From Burkholderiaceae bacterium (lineage in GTDB: Bacteria > Pseudomonadota > Gammaproteobacteria > Burkholderiales > Burkholderiaceae_C), in contig CAJYPV010000011.1 in the NCBI GenBank assembly GCA_913776825.1, positions 1 through 64,000 on the forward strand: a stretch of DNA of 64,000 nt, in the 5' to 3' direction. Below, in pieces: positions 55,095 through 64,000 of this stretch. The notes under the pieces are model-generated. The model was not told where the DNA came from, ran no database searches, and worked only from the letters and a program-made list of their open reading frames with translations. The position numbers and the translations under genes were made by a program. Positions within the stretch are counted from its first letter, which is position 1, and each line of letters opens with the position of its first letter.

Positions 55095-57407
55095 ATGCGT
55101 TCCAAGTCTGATCGCCTGCACCGTCGTTGGGGAGGACCGTCCGTGTCCGCGCTGGTCGCGAGCCTGTTCGCGCCCGCGTGCGTGAGCGCTGCCGCCGACC
55201 TGCCGGCAACGCTCGGATCGTCCGCTCTGCCCGCCTGGGCTGCCAGCGGCAGCGCCATGGCCTGGCTGGTGGGCGGTGCGGTGGCCGGTGGGCTGACGCT
55301 CGGTGTGGCGCTCAGCCTCGTGCTGCATCAACGCCTGCGCTGGAAGCGCCGGCGCGGCGAGCTGCAGCGGGTCCGCCGGGAGCGCGCCCGGCTGAGCGCG
55401 CTGCTCAATGCGATCCCTGATCCGATGTTCTTCAAGGACGCCACCGGCGCCTACGAAGGTTGCAATCCGGCCTTCGAGCGGGTGATCGGTCTGACCGAAG
55501 CCCAACTGCTGGGCCGGCGCGACGAGGACCTGCCGCGACCGCCGGCCTGGACCGTGAACCCGTCGATGGGCCGCTCCCAGGTGTGGCAGAACGATGAGTT
55601 CGGCGAGGTCCGTTGCCTGGACGTGCTGAGCGTGCCGGTGCATGACGACGGTCTGTGCCTGGGCCAGGTGGCCATCGCCCGCGACGTCACGCGGCTGCAA
55701 CTCGCCACCGAAGCGGCGCGCCGCGCCGCCACCGTGTTCGAGCATTGCGGCGAAGGCATCATGGTCATCGACGACCAGTTGCGCATCTGCGAGGTCAATC
55801 CGTCGATGTGCCACATGATTGGCCACGATCGCCAGACCTTGCTGGGCAAACGCCCGCTGCTGCTGCGCGAGACCGAGCAAGGCGCGGAGAAGCTGCGCCA
55901 GCTCTGGCTCGAAGTGGAGACCCACGGCAAGTGGAGCGGCGAGGTCACCGAGCGCCACAAGAATGGCGATTCGATTCCGATGTGGGCCACCTTTGTGCGG
56001 GTGCCCGGTGAATCGGCCGAGCAGGTGCAGTACCTCAGCGTGCTGACCGACATCTCCCGCATCAAGCAGACCGAAGCCGAGCTGCTGCATCAGTCGCTGC
56101 ACGACGGCCTGACCGGCCTGCCCAATGCGGCGCTGCTGCGCGACCGCATCGCCCGCCAGATCGGCATCGCCCAGCGCGAGCAGACCTGCGTGGCGGTGCT
56201 CTACATCGACCTGGACGGGTTCCGCGATGTCAACGACATCGCCGGCCATGCCGCCGGCAATCAGGTGTTGCTGACCGCGGCGGCACGCTTCGTCAATGTG
56301 GTGCGGCTGTCCGACTCGGTCGCCCGGGTGGGCTCGGATGAATTCGTGGTGGTGCTGTCCGGCCTGGTGGATGAGGAAACCGCCATGCGGCTCGGTGACC
56401 GGCTGATCCAGGCGATGAACGATCCGATCGTCATCGACCATCATCGTTTCAATGTCGGCGCGAGCATCGGCCTGGCGCTGTTCCCGGCGGATGGTGTGCA
56501 GGTCGACGATCTGCTGCGCAATGCCGAGGTGGCGATGTGCCGCGCCAAGCTGCAGGCGCGGGGCTCGGTGCAGGCCTATCGGCCGGAGCTCACCCAGGCG
56601 GTGCAGCAGCGCTTCGAACTGACCCATGCATTGCGGCAGGCCAATGAGGCCGCGCAGTTCCGGCTGGAATATCAGCCGCAGGTCCGGCTGTCCGACGGCG
56701 CGCTGATCGGCGCCGAGGCGCTGCTGCGCTGGCGTCACCCGACGCGCGGGCCGATTTCGCCGGCCGACTTCATCCCGCTGGCGGAGGAGACCGGCCTGAT
56801 CATTCCGATCGGCCGCTGGGTGCTGGAGCAGGCCTGCGCGCAGGTGGCGCGCTGGCGCGGTCAGGAAGGCAAACCGCAGCAGGTTGCGGTGAATGTGTCG
56901 GCCCGCCAGTTGCGCCAGCCGGACTTCATCGAGATGGTCGACTTCATCCTGGCCGACACCGGCTGCCCGCCGCAGGCCCTGGAGCTGGAAGTCACCGAAA
57001 GCCTGCTGCTGGAAGATGCGGAACAGGCGGTCAGCCTGCTCAGCCGCTTGTCCAAACGCGGCGTGCGGGTCGCGATCGATGATTTCGGCACCGGGTATTC
57101 GTCGCTGGCTTATCTGAAGCGCATGCCGGTCAACACGCTCAAGATCGACCGGAGCTTCGTCAACGAGCTCAGCAGCGATGCCAACGTCGCGGCGATTGCC
57201 CGCACCGTCATCGTGTTGGCGCGCAGCCTGCATCTGGATGTGCTGGCCGAAGGTGTCGAGACCCTGGATCAGGCCGAATGGCTGCGCCGCGAAGGCTGTG
57301 ACTGGGCGCAAGGCTGGTATTACGGCCGTCCGATGGCGGCCGAAGACTTCAATTACACGCCGCCGCCGGAGCCGCGTCGCCCCAGCAAGCGGCTGCAGCT
57401 GGCGTGA
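55095..57407 (+). CDS. PAS-GGDEF-EAL signalling protein, probable c-di-GMP phosphodiesterase
   Basis: A 770-residue membrane-anchored protein. An N-terminal signal/membrane segment (about 53-77, [23 protein letters not shown]) precedes two PAS domains ([20 protein letters not shown] and [20 protein letters not shown]), a GGDEF domain where the motif reads RVGSDEF in place of GGDEF, and a complete EAL domain ([37 protein letters not shown]). The altered GGDEF suggests a lost or regulatory cyclase and active EAL hydrolase. Confidence 0.92.
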   Translation: MRSKSDRLHRRWGGPSVSALVASLFAPACVSAAADLPATLGSSALPAWAASGSAMAWLVGGAVAGGLTLGVALSLVLHQRLRWKRRRGELQRVRRERARLSALLNAIPDPMFFKDATGAYEGCNPAFERVIGLTEAQLLGRRDEDLPRPPAWTVNPSMGRSQVWQNDEFGEVRCLDVLSVPVHDDGLCLGQVAIARDVTRLQLATEAARRAATVFEHCGEGIMVIDDQLRICEVNPSMCHMIGHDRQTLLGKRPLLLRETEQGAEKLRQLWLEVETHGKWSGEVTERHKNGDSIPMWATFVRVPGESAEQVQYLSVLTDISRIKQTEAELLHQSLHDGLTGLPNAALLRDRIARQIGIAQREQTCVAVLYIDLDGFRDVNDIAGHAAGNQVLLTAAARFVNVVRLSDSVARVGSDEFVVVLSGLVDEETAMRLGDRLIQAMNDPIVIDHHRFNVGASIGLALFPADGVQVDDLLRNAEVAMCRAKLQARGSVQAYRPELTQAVQQRFELTHALRQANEAAQFRLEYQPQVRLSDGALIGAEALLRWRHPTRGPISPADFIPLAEETGLIIPIGRWVLEQACAQVARWRGQEGKPQQVAVNVSARQLRQPDFIEMVDFILADTGCPPQALELEVTESLLLEDAEQAVSLLSRLSKRGVRVAIDDFGTGYSSLAYLKRMPVNTLKIDRSFVNELSSDANVAAIARTVIVLARSLHLDVLAEGVETLDQAEWLRREGCDWAQGWYYGRPMAAEDFNYTPPPEPRRPSKRLQLA

Positions 57408-57545
57408 GCGCCGCGCCGGTTTCTGCCGTACGACGCACGCCGCGCTCATCAACGGCTCACACAGCGCGCCCACACTGCGACATTGCTGACGATTGGAGCG
57501 GCTTCGATTCCCGACGCTGCCGCGCTCAGCCTTAAGCTGATCTGC

Positions 57546-58337
57546 ATGCCTGTTGACTTCGCTTCCACCGCGCTGTCCGTCGCCGCTGCGGCGCCTTTGA
57601 GCGCCACCTCGCCGTTTGGCGTCGCCGGCTATGCGCCGCCGCCGGTCTCTGCCTGGATGCCGTTCTGGCACGTGCTGACCCGATTGGGCGAAGCGCAGGT
57701 GCTGCTGCCGCTGGCGGCGCTGGCCGTCCTGGGCTTGTGGGCCTGCCCGCAGCAGCGCCCGGTGGTGCGGCGCTGGTTGCTGGGTTTCCTGGCGGCCTTC
57801 CTGTTGACCACGGTCTCCAAGGTGGCCTTCATGGGTTGGGGCATGGGCATCGCCTCCTGGGACTTCACCGGTTTTTCCGGCCATGCGATGAGCGCCGCGT
57901 CGGTGCTGCCGCTGCTGGCCTGGCTGGGACTGCAGGCCTGCCGCTCGCCCGGCGTGCGCGTGGCCGGGCTTGGCGCGGCGGTGGGATTGGCGGCGGTGAT
58001 TGCCTACTCTCGTCTGCCGGTCGGCGCTCATTCGGCGTCGGAGGCCGTGCTGGGCTTCGTTCTGGGCTTGGCGGCCAGCTGGTATGCGCTGCATCGGGCG
58101 AGGCCCTCGGTGAGCGATGCGTCGTCGTCCCGAGTCCTGCGCCGCAGTGCCGCCCTGGCCGTGGTGATGCTGGCGGTGCTCACCGCCGCGCCCTGGGTCA
58201 GCCCGCCGACGCGCACCCACCAGTGGGTGACTGCGCTCAGCCTGAAGCTGTCGGGTCGCCCGCATCCTTACACCCGCCAGCAACTGCATCACCGCGCGGC
58301 CATGCCGGTGCCGATGGCCCTGGCCGCGCCGGTCTGA
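57546..58337 (+). CDS. PAP2-family membrane phosphatase
   Basis: A 263-residue membrane protein with the PAP2 motifs FSGHAMSAASV and SRLPVGAHSASEA, the latter having E for the usual D. Several hydrophobic segments. ATG 57546 begins the conserved part. Likely a lipid phosphatase or undecaprenyl pyrophosphate phosphatase-like protein. Stands alone. Confidence 0.83.
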   Translation: MPVDFASTALSVAAAAPLSATSPFGVAGYAPPPVSAWMPFWHVLTRLGEAQVLLPLAALAVLGLWACPQQRPVVRRWLLGFLAAFLLTTVSKVAFMGWGMGIASWDFTGFSGHAMSAASVLPLLAWLGLQACRSPGVRVAGLGAAVGLAAVIAYSRLPVGAHSASEAVLGFVLGLAASWYALHRARPSVSDASSSRVLRRSAALAVVMLAVLTAAPWVSPPTRTHQWVTALSLKLSGRPHPYTRQQLHHRAAMPVPMALAAPV

Positions 58338-58851
58338 ACGCCGGCGTTCGGCACTCTCCGTCGCGCTGCGCGGGCATCCGCTGAGCCGCCGCCATCGCGG
58401 TCCGCTCGGGTGCGGCCGGTGCCGTGGAAGCGGGAGCGGGATCGAGACCTGACCTCGCGAGCGCTGGCGCATGCCCATGAGCGTTCGACGACGGAGGGTG
58501 ACCAGCGCTCGTCGCTCGTGTTCCGGCTGCTGACCGGTCTGTCGAGGCTGGCGTCCGGGCGGTGATTCCCCACTCGCGCGCGCTCAGCTCGCGCACTTCC
58601 AGCCCGCGTGTGAGCAGGTAGCTGGACTCATGCCAGTTGGCGACGGGCGGGGTTGGGTCGTGCCCGCTTTCGGGGTCGATGGGCGCTGCCTCGACAGTCG
58701 CATCGAGCGTGGCTGGAGGCTCGGCGCGGGTCGGTGCCGCAGGCAGAAGACTCGGTAGCGGTCCTGCGCTGCCTGAGGGGATCGCGTGGGGCGCGGTCGG
58801 CGGGGATGGGGCTCGGCCACGCGGCCGGTGGTGCAAGGGACGATCGGACAT
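58237..58851 (-). CDS. Uncertain hypothetical protein
   Basis: A 204-codon ORF whose N-terminal half is proline-rich, but a middle stretch, VANWHESSYLLTRGLEVREL, looks protein-like. The C-terminal part runs into the PAP2 gene on the other strand and is low-complexity. It may be a shorter real gene or a chance ORF. No ribosome site is strong. Confidence 0.35.
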   Translation of the reverse strand: MSDRPLHHRPRGRAPSPPTAPHAIPSGSAGPLPSLLPAAPTRAEPPATLDATVEAAPIDPESGHDPTPPVANWHESSYLLTRGLEVRELSAREWGITARTPASTDRSAAGTRATSAGHPPSSNAHGHAPALARSGLDPAPASTAPAAPERTAMAAAQRMPAQRDGECRTPAFRPARPGPSAPAWPRGDAVAGGCKDAGDPTASG

Positions 58852-58860
58852 CGGCGAACC

Positions 58861-58965
58861 TCATTGACGGGCGGTGAACAGCTCGTCAATTTCGTCCAGC
58901 GCGGGCGGGGCGGCCAGCCCGCCGAGGGTGGCGATGGTGGGGGGGCGGTGAGTCCCCCCGGGGGG
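58861..58965 (-). other. Possible broken coding remnant
   Basis: The minus strand reads THRPPTIATLGGLAAPPA then LDEIDELFTARQ and stop, which looks like a real C-terminus, but no start codon exists in frame before a stop at about 58964. Poly-G/C runs lie just upstream (58938-58966), where a frameshift could join it to another frame. The 58338-59329 region is otherwise without a clear gene. Confidence 0.35.
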
Positions 58966-59051
58966 TCACCGCGTGCGGGGTCTCGCGGTCATGGTGTGTA
59001 TGAATCCCTTCAACACGACCACTCGGCGCCATCAAAGCGACCCCTACAAAG

Positions 59052-59079
59052 GCGAAGGCCCGATCAACAGACCGGGCCT
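59052..59079. terminator. Hairpin in the 58.3-59.3 kb gap
   Basis: GAAGGCCCG (59052-59060) pairs with CGGGCCTTC (59071-59079) around a 10-nt loop. T-tract is weak on either side, so termination is only likely. Confidence 0.5.
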
Positions 59080-59329
59080 TCAAAGTCGCTTACCGGAAAA
59101 CAAGTTCGCCGGGGCTCTCACAACATCGAGCGTTGAGAGTGAACTCGCAACGTCTGGCGCGATATTACTGCATCGCTAACGCCGAAGCAACGCCGAAATG
59201 TCGAAAGCGCCCTTTTTGGCGCTACCCGACGGGTTTCCTTGAACGAAAACTAACGATTGTGATGGCCATGAGTGCGGCATATGCTGAACCTTCAGCCTGC
59301 ATAACCTACCTCCAACCCGCTCAGCGCCC

Positions 59330-60046
59330 ATGCCACTTGATCACACGGATGTCATTTCAGCGCTTTCTGGCTCTCGCCTCAAGCCGTATCGAGCGTCCTT
59401 GAATACCAAAAACTTGAGTGAAACTCTTAAAATCAAGTACTTATTGAACGATATCAGCCAGCATTTCTATGTACCCCTGCGACTGGTCGAGGTGGCCCTT
59501 CGAAATCGGGTCAATGACGTCATCAGCAAGGCATTCGGTGCAGCGTGGTACGACGCGATCCCCTTGTCGGCAACAAGCCAGAGGTTGGTCGCTCAAGCAA
59601 AGTCATTGGCGGTGAAGGAGGTGACTTCACGTAAAATCGTTCCGGACGATATTGTCTGTCGACTGATGTTCGGCTTCTGGGTATTCATGCTCGACAAGCC
59701 CTATCGGAATACCACGGATTCCACCAGACATATATGGACACCGACCACATTCAAAGCCGCGTTTCCAGGCGTTGGCACTGGGCTTTCGATCGCAACTGTG
59801 ATGGATAGGCTGAAATCATTAAATGGTCTTCGCAATCGCTTATTCCACCATGAGCCTATTTGGAAGAATTCCCGAGTGAAATCGGTCGAGGACGCGGTGG
59901 CGGTGCTCAATGCGCATTACTCAGACCTTTGTGAGGTGCTGAAATGGCTCTCTCCCGAGCAGAATGCGCTCGTACATGCTTGGGGCTTTCCCGGCCGATT
60001 CATGAAGAGCTGCACCATCGACCGGTTTGACCGGCAGCTCTGGTAA
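59330..60046 (+). CDS. Abi-like HEPN protein (putative phage-defence RNase)
   Basis: A 238-residue protein of the Abi_2/AbiF-like group. VPLRLVEVALRNRVND and the late LKSLNGLRNRLFHHEPIW carry the family's R-x4-H HEPN ribonuclease motif (R168, H173). It is AT-richer than its neighbours and sits in an AT-richer island (59.1-60.0 kb), which suggests acquisition. No partner antitoxin is visible. Abortive infection is inferred from family. Confidence 0.82.
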   Translation: MPLDHTDVISALSGSRLKPYRASLNTKNLSETLKIKYLLNDISQHFYVPLRLVEVALRNRVNDVISKAFGAAWYDAIPLSATSQRLVAQAKSLAVKEVTSRKIVPDDIVCRLMFGFWVFMLDKPYRNTTDSTRHIWTPTTFKAAFPGVGTGLSIATVMDRLKSLNGLRNRLFHHEPIWKNSRVKSVEDAVAVLNAHYSDLCEVLKWLSPEQNALVHAWGFPGRFMKSCTIDRFDRQLW

Positions 60047-60106
60047 ATCACCCACTCATCGCCGAGCGCCGCGGTCCGGCTGCTCTACGGCAAGCGCGAA
60101 CCGGCG

Positions 60107-60577
60107 TCACAACGGCAACGCCGTCGTGTGCTTGATCTCCTCCATCACCGCATACGTCCGCGTCTCCCGCACGCCGGGCAGGGTCCAGATCACCGCGCCG
60201 ATGAACTCGCGGTAGGCCGCCATGTCGGAGACCCGCGTCTTCAGCAGGTAATCGAAACCGCCCGCCACCAGGTGGCATTCCAGAATCTCCGGACGGGCCT
60301 GGACCGCCGCGCGGAAGTTGTCCATCACGTCATGGACCGTCCGGTCCAGCAGGATCTCGATGAAAACCAGCATCGACGCCCCCAGCTTGGCAGGATTCAG
60401 CCGCGCTTCGTAACCGAGGATGTAGCCGTCCCGCGTCAGGCGCTTGACCCGCTCCAGCACCGCCGTGGCGGACAGGTGGACTTCCTCCGCCAGCTTCAGA
60501 TTGCTGATGCGGCCATCCTGCTGCAGCACGCGCAGAATGCGCAGGTCGATCTTGTCCAGGTCGTCGGGCGGGGTCAT
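60107..60577 (-). CDS. Lrp/AsnC-family regulator, divergent from putA
   Basis: A 156-residue regulator: N-terminal HTH (DLDKIDLRILRVLQQDGRISNLKLAEEVHLSATAVLERVKRL) and RAM ligand domain (LEVHLVAGG-like LECHLVAGGFDYLLKTRV). Divergent from putA with 145 bp between. By analogy to PutR in alphaproteobacteria it may activate proline use in response to proline. Confidence 0.92.
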   Translation of the reverse strand: MTPPDDLDKIDLRILRVLQQDGRISNLKLAEEVHLSATAVLERVKRLTRDGYILGYEARLNPAKLGASMLVFIEILLDRTVHDVMDNFRAAVQARPEILECHLVAGGFDYLLKTRVSDMAAYREFIGAVIWTLPGVRETRTYAVMEEIKHTTALPL

Positions 60578-60722
60578 GGGAATCCTTTCAGCTGCCGCAT
60601 TTTCGTCGCCAAAGCGGTCGATGAACCGAATTTAATCCGGAGCCAGCCTCTCTACAGTCGCGCCATTCACTAGGGGCCCGCCACATCCGTCCGCCGGGCC
60701 CTTGTCACGCCCCGAGGACACC

Positions 60723-63700
60723 ATGAACGCCTTTGCCCTCCCGCCCGAAGCGGCCCGCCTGCCCGATCCCTATCGTCCCGAGCTGCCGCTGGTGCGTGCG
60801 CTGGCGCAGGAGCTCCAGTCTCTGAACTGGCCGGCGGTGCTGGACCAGGCGCGGCCCTGGGTGAGCCAGGTGCGAGCCAATCCCGCGCCGTTCTGGGCGA
60901 TGGAATCCCTGCTGCGCGAATACCCGATCACCAGCGCCGAGGGTCTGGCGCTGATGCGACTCGCCGAAGCGCTGCTGCGCGTGCCGGATGCGGAAACCGC
61001 CATCGCCCTAACCGCCGACCAACTCGGCCGCGCCCAGTTCGATGGCGGCTCCGAGGGCCCGCACAAGATGTTGGCCGGTCTGGCGGCCAGCGCGATCTCG
61101 CTGTCCAAGAAGTTCCTGCCGGATGCCGAGTCGGAAGCGGGCCTGTTCAAGCGGCTGGGCGCTCAGACCGTGGTCGGCGCCACGGTCCGCGCGATTCAGC
61201 TGCTGGGCCGTCAATTCGTGCTCGGTCGCCACATTCAGGAAGCGATGAGCGAAGCCGATGCCGCTCGCCAGGCGCAGGATCGTGCGCTCGGCACCAAGAC
61301 CGGCGCGGCGGGCGCGGGCCATCAGCTGCGCTTCTCCTACGACATGCTCGGCGAGGGCGCTCGCACCGAGAAGGATGCCGAGCGCTATCAGGCCGCCTAC
61401 CTGGCCGCGATTGCCGCCATCGCCGGCGGCCGCAAGGCGGAATCGCCCGAAGGCAGCGACGGCATCTCGATCAAGCTGTCCGCGCTGTTCTCGCGTTATG
61501 AAGTGCTGCAGCGCGAGCGCGTCTATGCCGAGCTGCTGCCGCGCGTCTGGCAATTGGTCGAGAAGGCGGCGCAGGCCAACATCAACCTGACCATCGATGC
61601 GGAAGAGGTCGACCGCCTGGAGCTGTCGCTGGAGCTGCTCGAGGCGCTGGCCGCCCGCATCGCCACCCATTTCCCGCAATGGCGCGGGTTCGGCCTCGCG
61701 GTGCAGGCCTATCAGACCCGGGCACGGGACGTGGTGGAGGAAGTGGCCGCCATCGCGCGTCGCCACGGTCTGCGTTTCATGGTGCGGCTGGTCAAGGGCG
61801 CGTATTGGGATGGCGAGATCAAGCGCGCGCAGGAGCAGGGCCTGCCGCATTACCCGGTGTTCACCCACAAGCCGCACACCGATGTCTCTTACCTGGCCTG
61901 CGCGCAGGCGATGCTGCAGCACCATGAGGTGATCTATCCGCAGTTCGCCAGCCACAACGCCGGCACCATCGCGGCCATCGTGCAGATGGCCCGCGCGCTC
62001 GGCGCCAAATTCGAAATGCAACGCCTGCATGGCATGGGCGAAGGCGTCTATCGGGAAGTGCTCAAGGACGGCAGCATCCCGTGCCGGGTCTACGCGCCGG
62101 TCGGTGAGCATCGCGATCTGCTGGCCTATCTGGTCCGGCGTCTGCTGGAGAACGGCGCGAACTCGTCCTTCGTCCATCAACTGGCCGATCCGTCGGTCGC
62201 GCCCGAGGAACTGCTGGCGTCGCCGCTGAGCCTGATCCACGAGCGGTCCAGCCTGCCGCTGCCGATCGACCTGTACCGCGATCACGCCGGCCGCGGCCGT
62301 GACAACTCCGCGGGCCTGGACCTCGCTGTTCCCGCCCAGCGCCAGCCGCTGCTGGACGCGCTGGCTCAGTGCCAGGTGCCGGTGATGATCGAGGCGACGG
62401 CCGAGGAAGTCGCCACTGCGATGTCCCAGCTGCAGACCGGCTTCAGCGCCTGGAATGCCACGCCGGTGACCGAGCGCGCCGCCGTGCTGCGCCGTGCCGC
62501 CGATGCCCTGCAGGCGCAACTGCCGGCATATTGCGCGCTGCTGGTGAAGGAAGCCTTCAAGAGCCTGGGCGATGCGATTTCGGAAGTCCGCGAAGCCATC
62601 GACTTCATGCGCTATTACGCCGATGAGGCCGAACGCCTGAGCGCCGAGGGCGTGGCCCTGAACGGCCGTGGCGTGTTCGTCTGCATCTCGCCGTGGAACT
62701 TCCCGCTGGCGATCTTTGCCGGTCAGGTGGTCGCGGCGCTGGCTGCGGGCAATGCAGTCGCCGCCAAGCCGGCCGAGCAGACCCCGGTGGTGGCGCGCGA
62801 GTGCGTCGCGCTGCTGCATGCGGCCGGTGTGCCGCGCGACGCGCTGGCGCTGCTGCACGGCCAGGGCGAGACGGTCGGCGCGGCGCTGGTCGGCTCGCCG
62901 CTGACCGCTGGTGTGTGCTTCACCGGCTCGACCCAGGTGGCGCAACTGATCAACCGTCAGCTCGCCGCCAGGCCGGGCGGCGCGGTGCTGCCGCTGATCG
63001 CCGAGACCGGCGGCCTGAACGCGATGATCGTGGACTCGACCGCGCTGCCGGAGCAGGTCATCGACGCCGTGGTGCAGTCCGCCTTCCGCAGCGCGGGTCA
63101 GCGTTGCTCGGCGCTGCGTCTGCTGGCGGTGCATGAGGCGGTGGCCGATGGCGTGATCGAGATGCTGCGCGGCGCGGTGCGTGAACTGCGCGTCGGCGAT
63201 ACCGCCGATCTGAGCACCGACGTCGGCCCGCTGATCGACGACGAGGCCTTCCAGGCCATCTCCGGCGATGTGCAGCGCCTCAAGCGCGACGCCAGGCTGA
63301 TTGCCGAGGCCTCGCTGGCCGATGCCTGCCCGCGCCTGCTGCCGCCGGTGGCGGTGGAACTGCCCTCGATCGACGCGCTGAAGAAGGAGATCTTCGGCCC
63401 GGTGCTGCATGTGGTGCGCTGGAACGGCGATGTCGACGAGGTGGTGCGCCAGATCAATGCGCTGGGTTATGGCCTGACGCTGGGCATCCAGACCCGCATC
63501 GACAGCCGCGCGCTGCGGCTGGCTTCGGAAGCCCGCATCGGCAATGTCTATGTGAATCGCAACATCATCGGCGCCGTCGTCGGTGTGCAGCCGTTTGGTG
63601 GCGAGGGCATGTCCGGCACCGGACCCAAGGCCGGTGGTCCGCACTATCTGCTGCGCTTTGCTGCGTCGTCGTCGTCGGCGGCCCCGTCCGAGGTGGCGGG

Positions 63701-64000
63701 CGCTGATGGCGCGGCGGCGGAGCGCGCGTCCGAGGCGGCGTTGTCGACGACCACGCCGGGCGCCGACTTGAGCGTGCTGTTCCATGCGCACGAGGCCTGG
63801 ACCGCGCGTGCGGTGGAACAACGCGCCGCCGCGCTGGAGCGCTCGATCGCCGGTCAGCGCGAGGACATCGCGGCGGCCTGGCGGTCGCTGGCCCAGGCCG
63901 CGCGTCGCGCCCTGGTCGATCAGACGCTGCCCGGACCGACCGGCGAAAGCAACGAGCTGCGGCTGCATGGCCGTGGCGTGATCGCGGTGCTGGCCCAGGG
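60723..64000 (+). CDS. putA: Bifunctional proline dehydrogenase / P5C dehydrogenase PutA, partial
   Basis: The first 1092 residues of PutA; the gene runs off the window. The proline dehydrogenase part (about 200-510) has YDMLGEGART, IKLSALFSRYE, VRLVKGAYWDGEIKRAQ and NAGTIAAIVQMA; the aldehyde dehydrogenase part (from about 570) has WNFPLAIFAGQVVAALAAGN, LIAETGGLNAMIVDST and the catalytic-cysteine region RSAGQRCSALRLL. No ribbon-helix-helix domain precedes it, so it is not self-regulating; the Lrp gene may regulate it. Confidence 0.96.
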   Translation, partial: MNAFALPPEAARLPDPYRPELPLVRALAQELQSLNWPAVLDQARPWVSQVRANPAPFWAMESLLREYPITSAEGLALMRLAEALLRVPDAETAIALTADQLGRAQFDGGSEGPHKMLAGLAASAISLSKKFLPDAESEAGLFKRLGAQTVVGATVRAIQLLGRQFVLGRHIQEAMSEADAARQAQDRALGTKTGAAGAGHQLRFSYDMLGEGARTEKDAERYQAAYLAAIAAIAGGRKAESPEGSDGISIKLSALFSRYEVLQRERVYAELLPRVWQLVEKAAQANINLTIDAEEVDRLELSLELLEALAARIATHFPQWRGFGLAVQAYQTRARDVVEEVAAIARRHGLRFMVRLVKGAYWDGEIKRAQEQGLPHYPVFTHKPHTDVSYLACAQAMLQHHEVIYPQFASHNAGTIAAIVQMARALGAKFEMQRLHGMGEGVYREVLKDGSIPCRVYAPVGEHRDLLAYLVRRLLENGANSSFVHQLADPSVAPEELLASPLSLIHERSSLPLPIDLYRDHAGRGRDNSAGLDLAVPAQRQPLLDALAQCQVPVMIEATAEEVATAMSQLQTGFSAWNATPVTERAAVLRRAADALQAQLPAYCALLVKEAFKSLGDAISEVREAIDFMRYYADEAERLSAEGVALNGRGVFVCISPWNFPLAIFAGQVVAALAAGNAVAAKPAEQTPVVARECVALLHAAGVPRDALALLHGQGETVGAALVGSPLTAGVCFTGSTQVAQLINRQLAARPGGAVLPLIAETGGLNAMIVDSTALPEQVIDAVVQSAFRSAGQRCSALRLLAVHEAVADGVIEMLRGAVRELRVGDTADLSTDVGPLIDDEAFQAISGDVQRLKRDARLIAEASLADACPRLLPPVAVELPSIDALKKEIFGPVLHVVRWNGDVDEVVRQINALGYGLTLGIQTRIDSRALRLASEARIGNVYVNRNIIGAVVGVQPFGGEGMSGTGPKAGGPHYLLRFAASSSSAAPSEVAGADGAAAERASEAALSTTTPGADLSVLFHAHEAWTARAVEQRAAALERSIAGQREDIAAAWRSLAQAARRALVDQTLPGPTGESNELRLHGRGVIAVLAQ

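Noticed and set aside
61008-63968. Long minus-strand open frame opposite putA
   Set aside because: PutA is certain on the plus strand; the antisense frame has only biased composition.

Overview
The window is GC-rich and gene-dense. Its gene content (cysTWA with CysB-type regulators, mnmG-rsmG-parA/parB with parS sites, a Bug-type solute-binding protein, PutA with a divergent Lrp regulator, many 4-bp gene overlaps) points to a betaproteobacterial chromosome, most likely Burkholderiales near Roseateles/Mitsuaria/Rubrivivax. That placement is inferred from protein style, not from a search. The parA/parB/parS/mnmG/rsmG genes suggest the window lies fairly close to the chromosome origin.

Layout. 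0-6 kb: sulfate import (cysT end, cysW, cysA), two tandem CysB/Cbl-family regulators and a sulfate-binding protein. 6-14 kb: periplasmic and lipoprotein genes, a DsbD-type thiol reductase operon, a royal-jelly-family protein, an RBBP9-type hydrolase and a Mop protein. A 0.9-kb gene-free stretch at 10.92-11.83 kb holds a decayed array of repeats with a period near 105 bp. 14-19.7 kb: S1/P1 nuclease, queuosine genes (a triple-domain QueD-like protein and QueE), a MazG-like pyrophosphatase, a DEDDh exonuclease and a GNAT protein. Two homologous ~200-bp modules with DnaA-box-like sites flank the queD-queE pair. 19.9-23.7 kb: AbrB-PIN toxin-antitoxin-like pair, a small unknown gene, an HNH-like protein and a WYL regulator. 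23.8-31.2 kb: cobalamin adenosyltransferase, FAD-linked lactate dehydrogenase and the yeaG-yeaH-spoVR stress operon. 31.6-39.2 kb: chromosome segregation and tRNA/rRNA modification genes (parB, parA, rsmG, mnmG), with argC and acetyltransferases between parA and parB, and two parS sites inside rsmG and mnmG.

39.4-43.3 kb: Cys-cluster protein, Bug protein, DUF2061 protein, and the most striking locus of the window. A LuxR-family regulator has diverged ligand-pocket residues. A near-canonical lux box lies just downstream of it, followed by a 61-residue peptide gene with a double-glycine leader and two TPKGTW repeats, then a 400-bp stretch packed with strong hairpins. This looks like a quorum- or signal-controlled secreted peptide system that I do not recognise. 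43.3-47 kb: an overlapping operon of ABC permease, ABC ATPase and exported alpha/beta hydrolase. 47-58.3 kb: glutathione S-transferase, GFA-domain protein, thioredoxin-fold protein, PD-(D/E)XK-like protein, DUF4397 lipoprotein, 2,4-dienoyl-CoA reductase, PAS-GGDEF-EAL signalling protein and PAP2 phosphatase. 58.3-60 kb: a poorly coding stretch and an AT-richer HEPN/Abi-like gene, probably acquired. 60-64 kb: Lrp regulator divergent from putA, which runs off the window end. No rRNA, tRNA, insertion sequence or classical CRISPR was found by eye.
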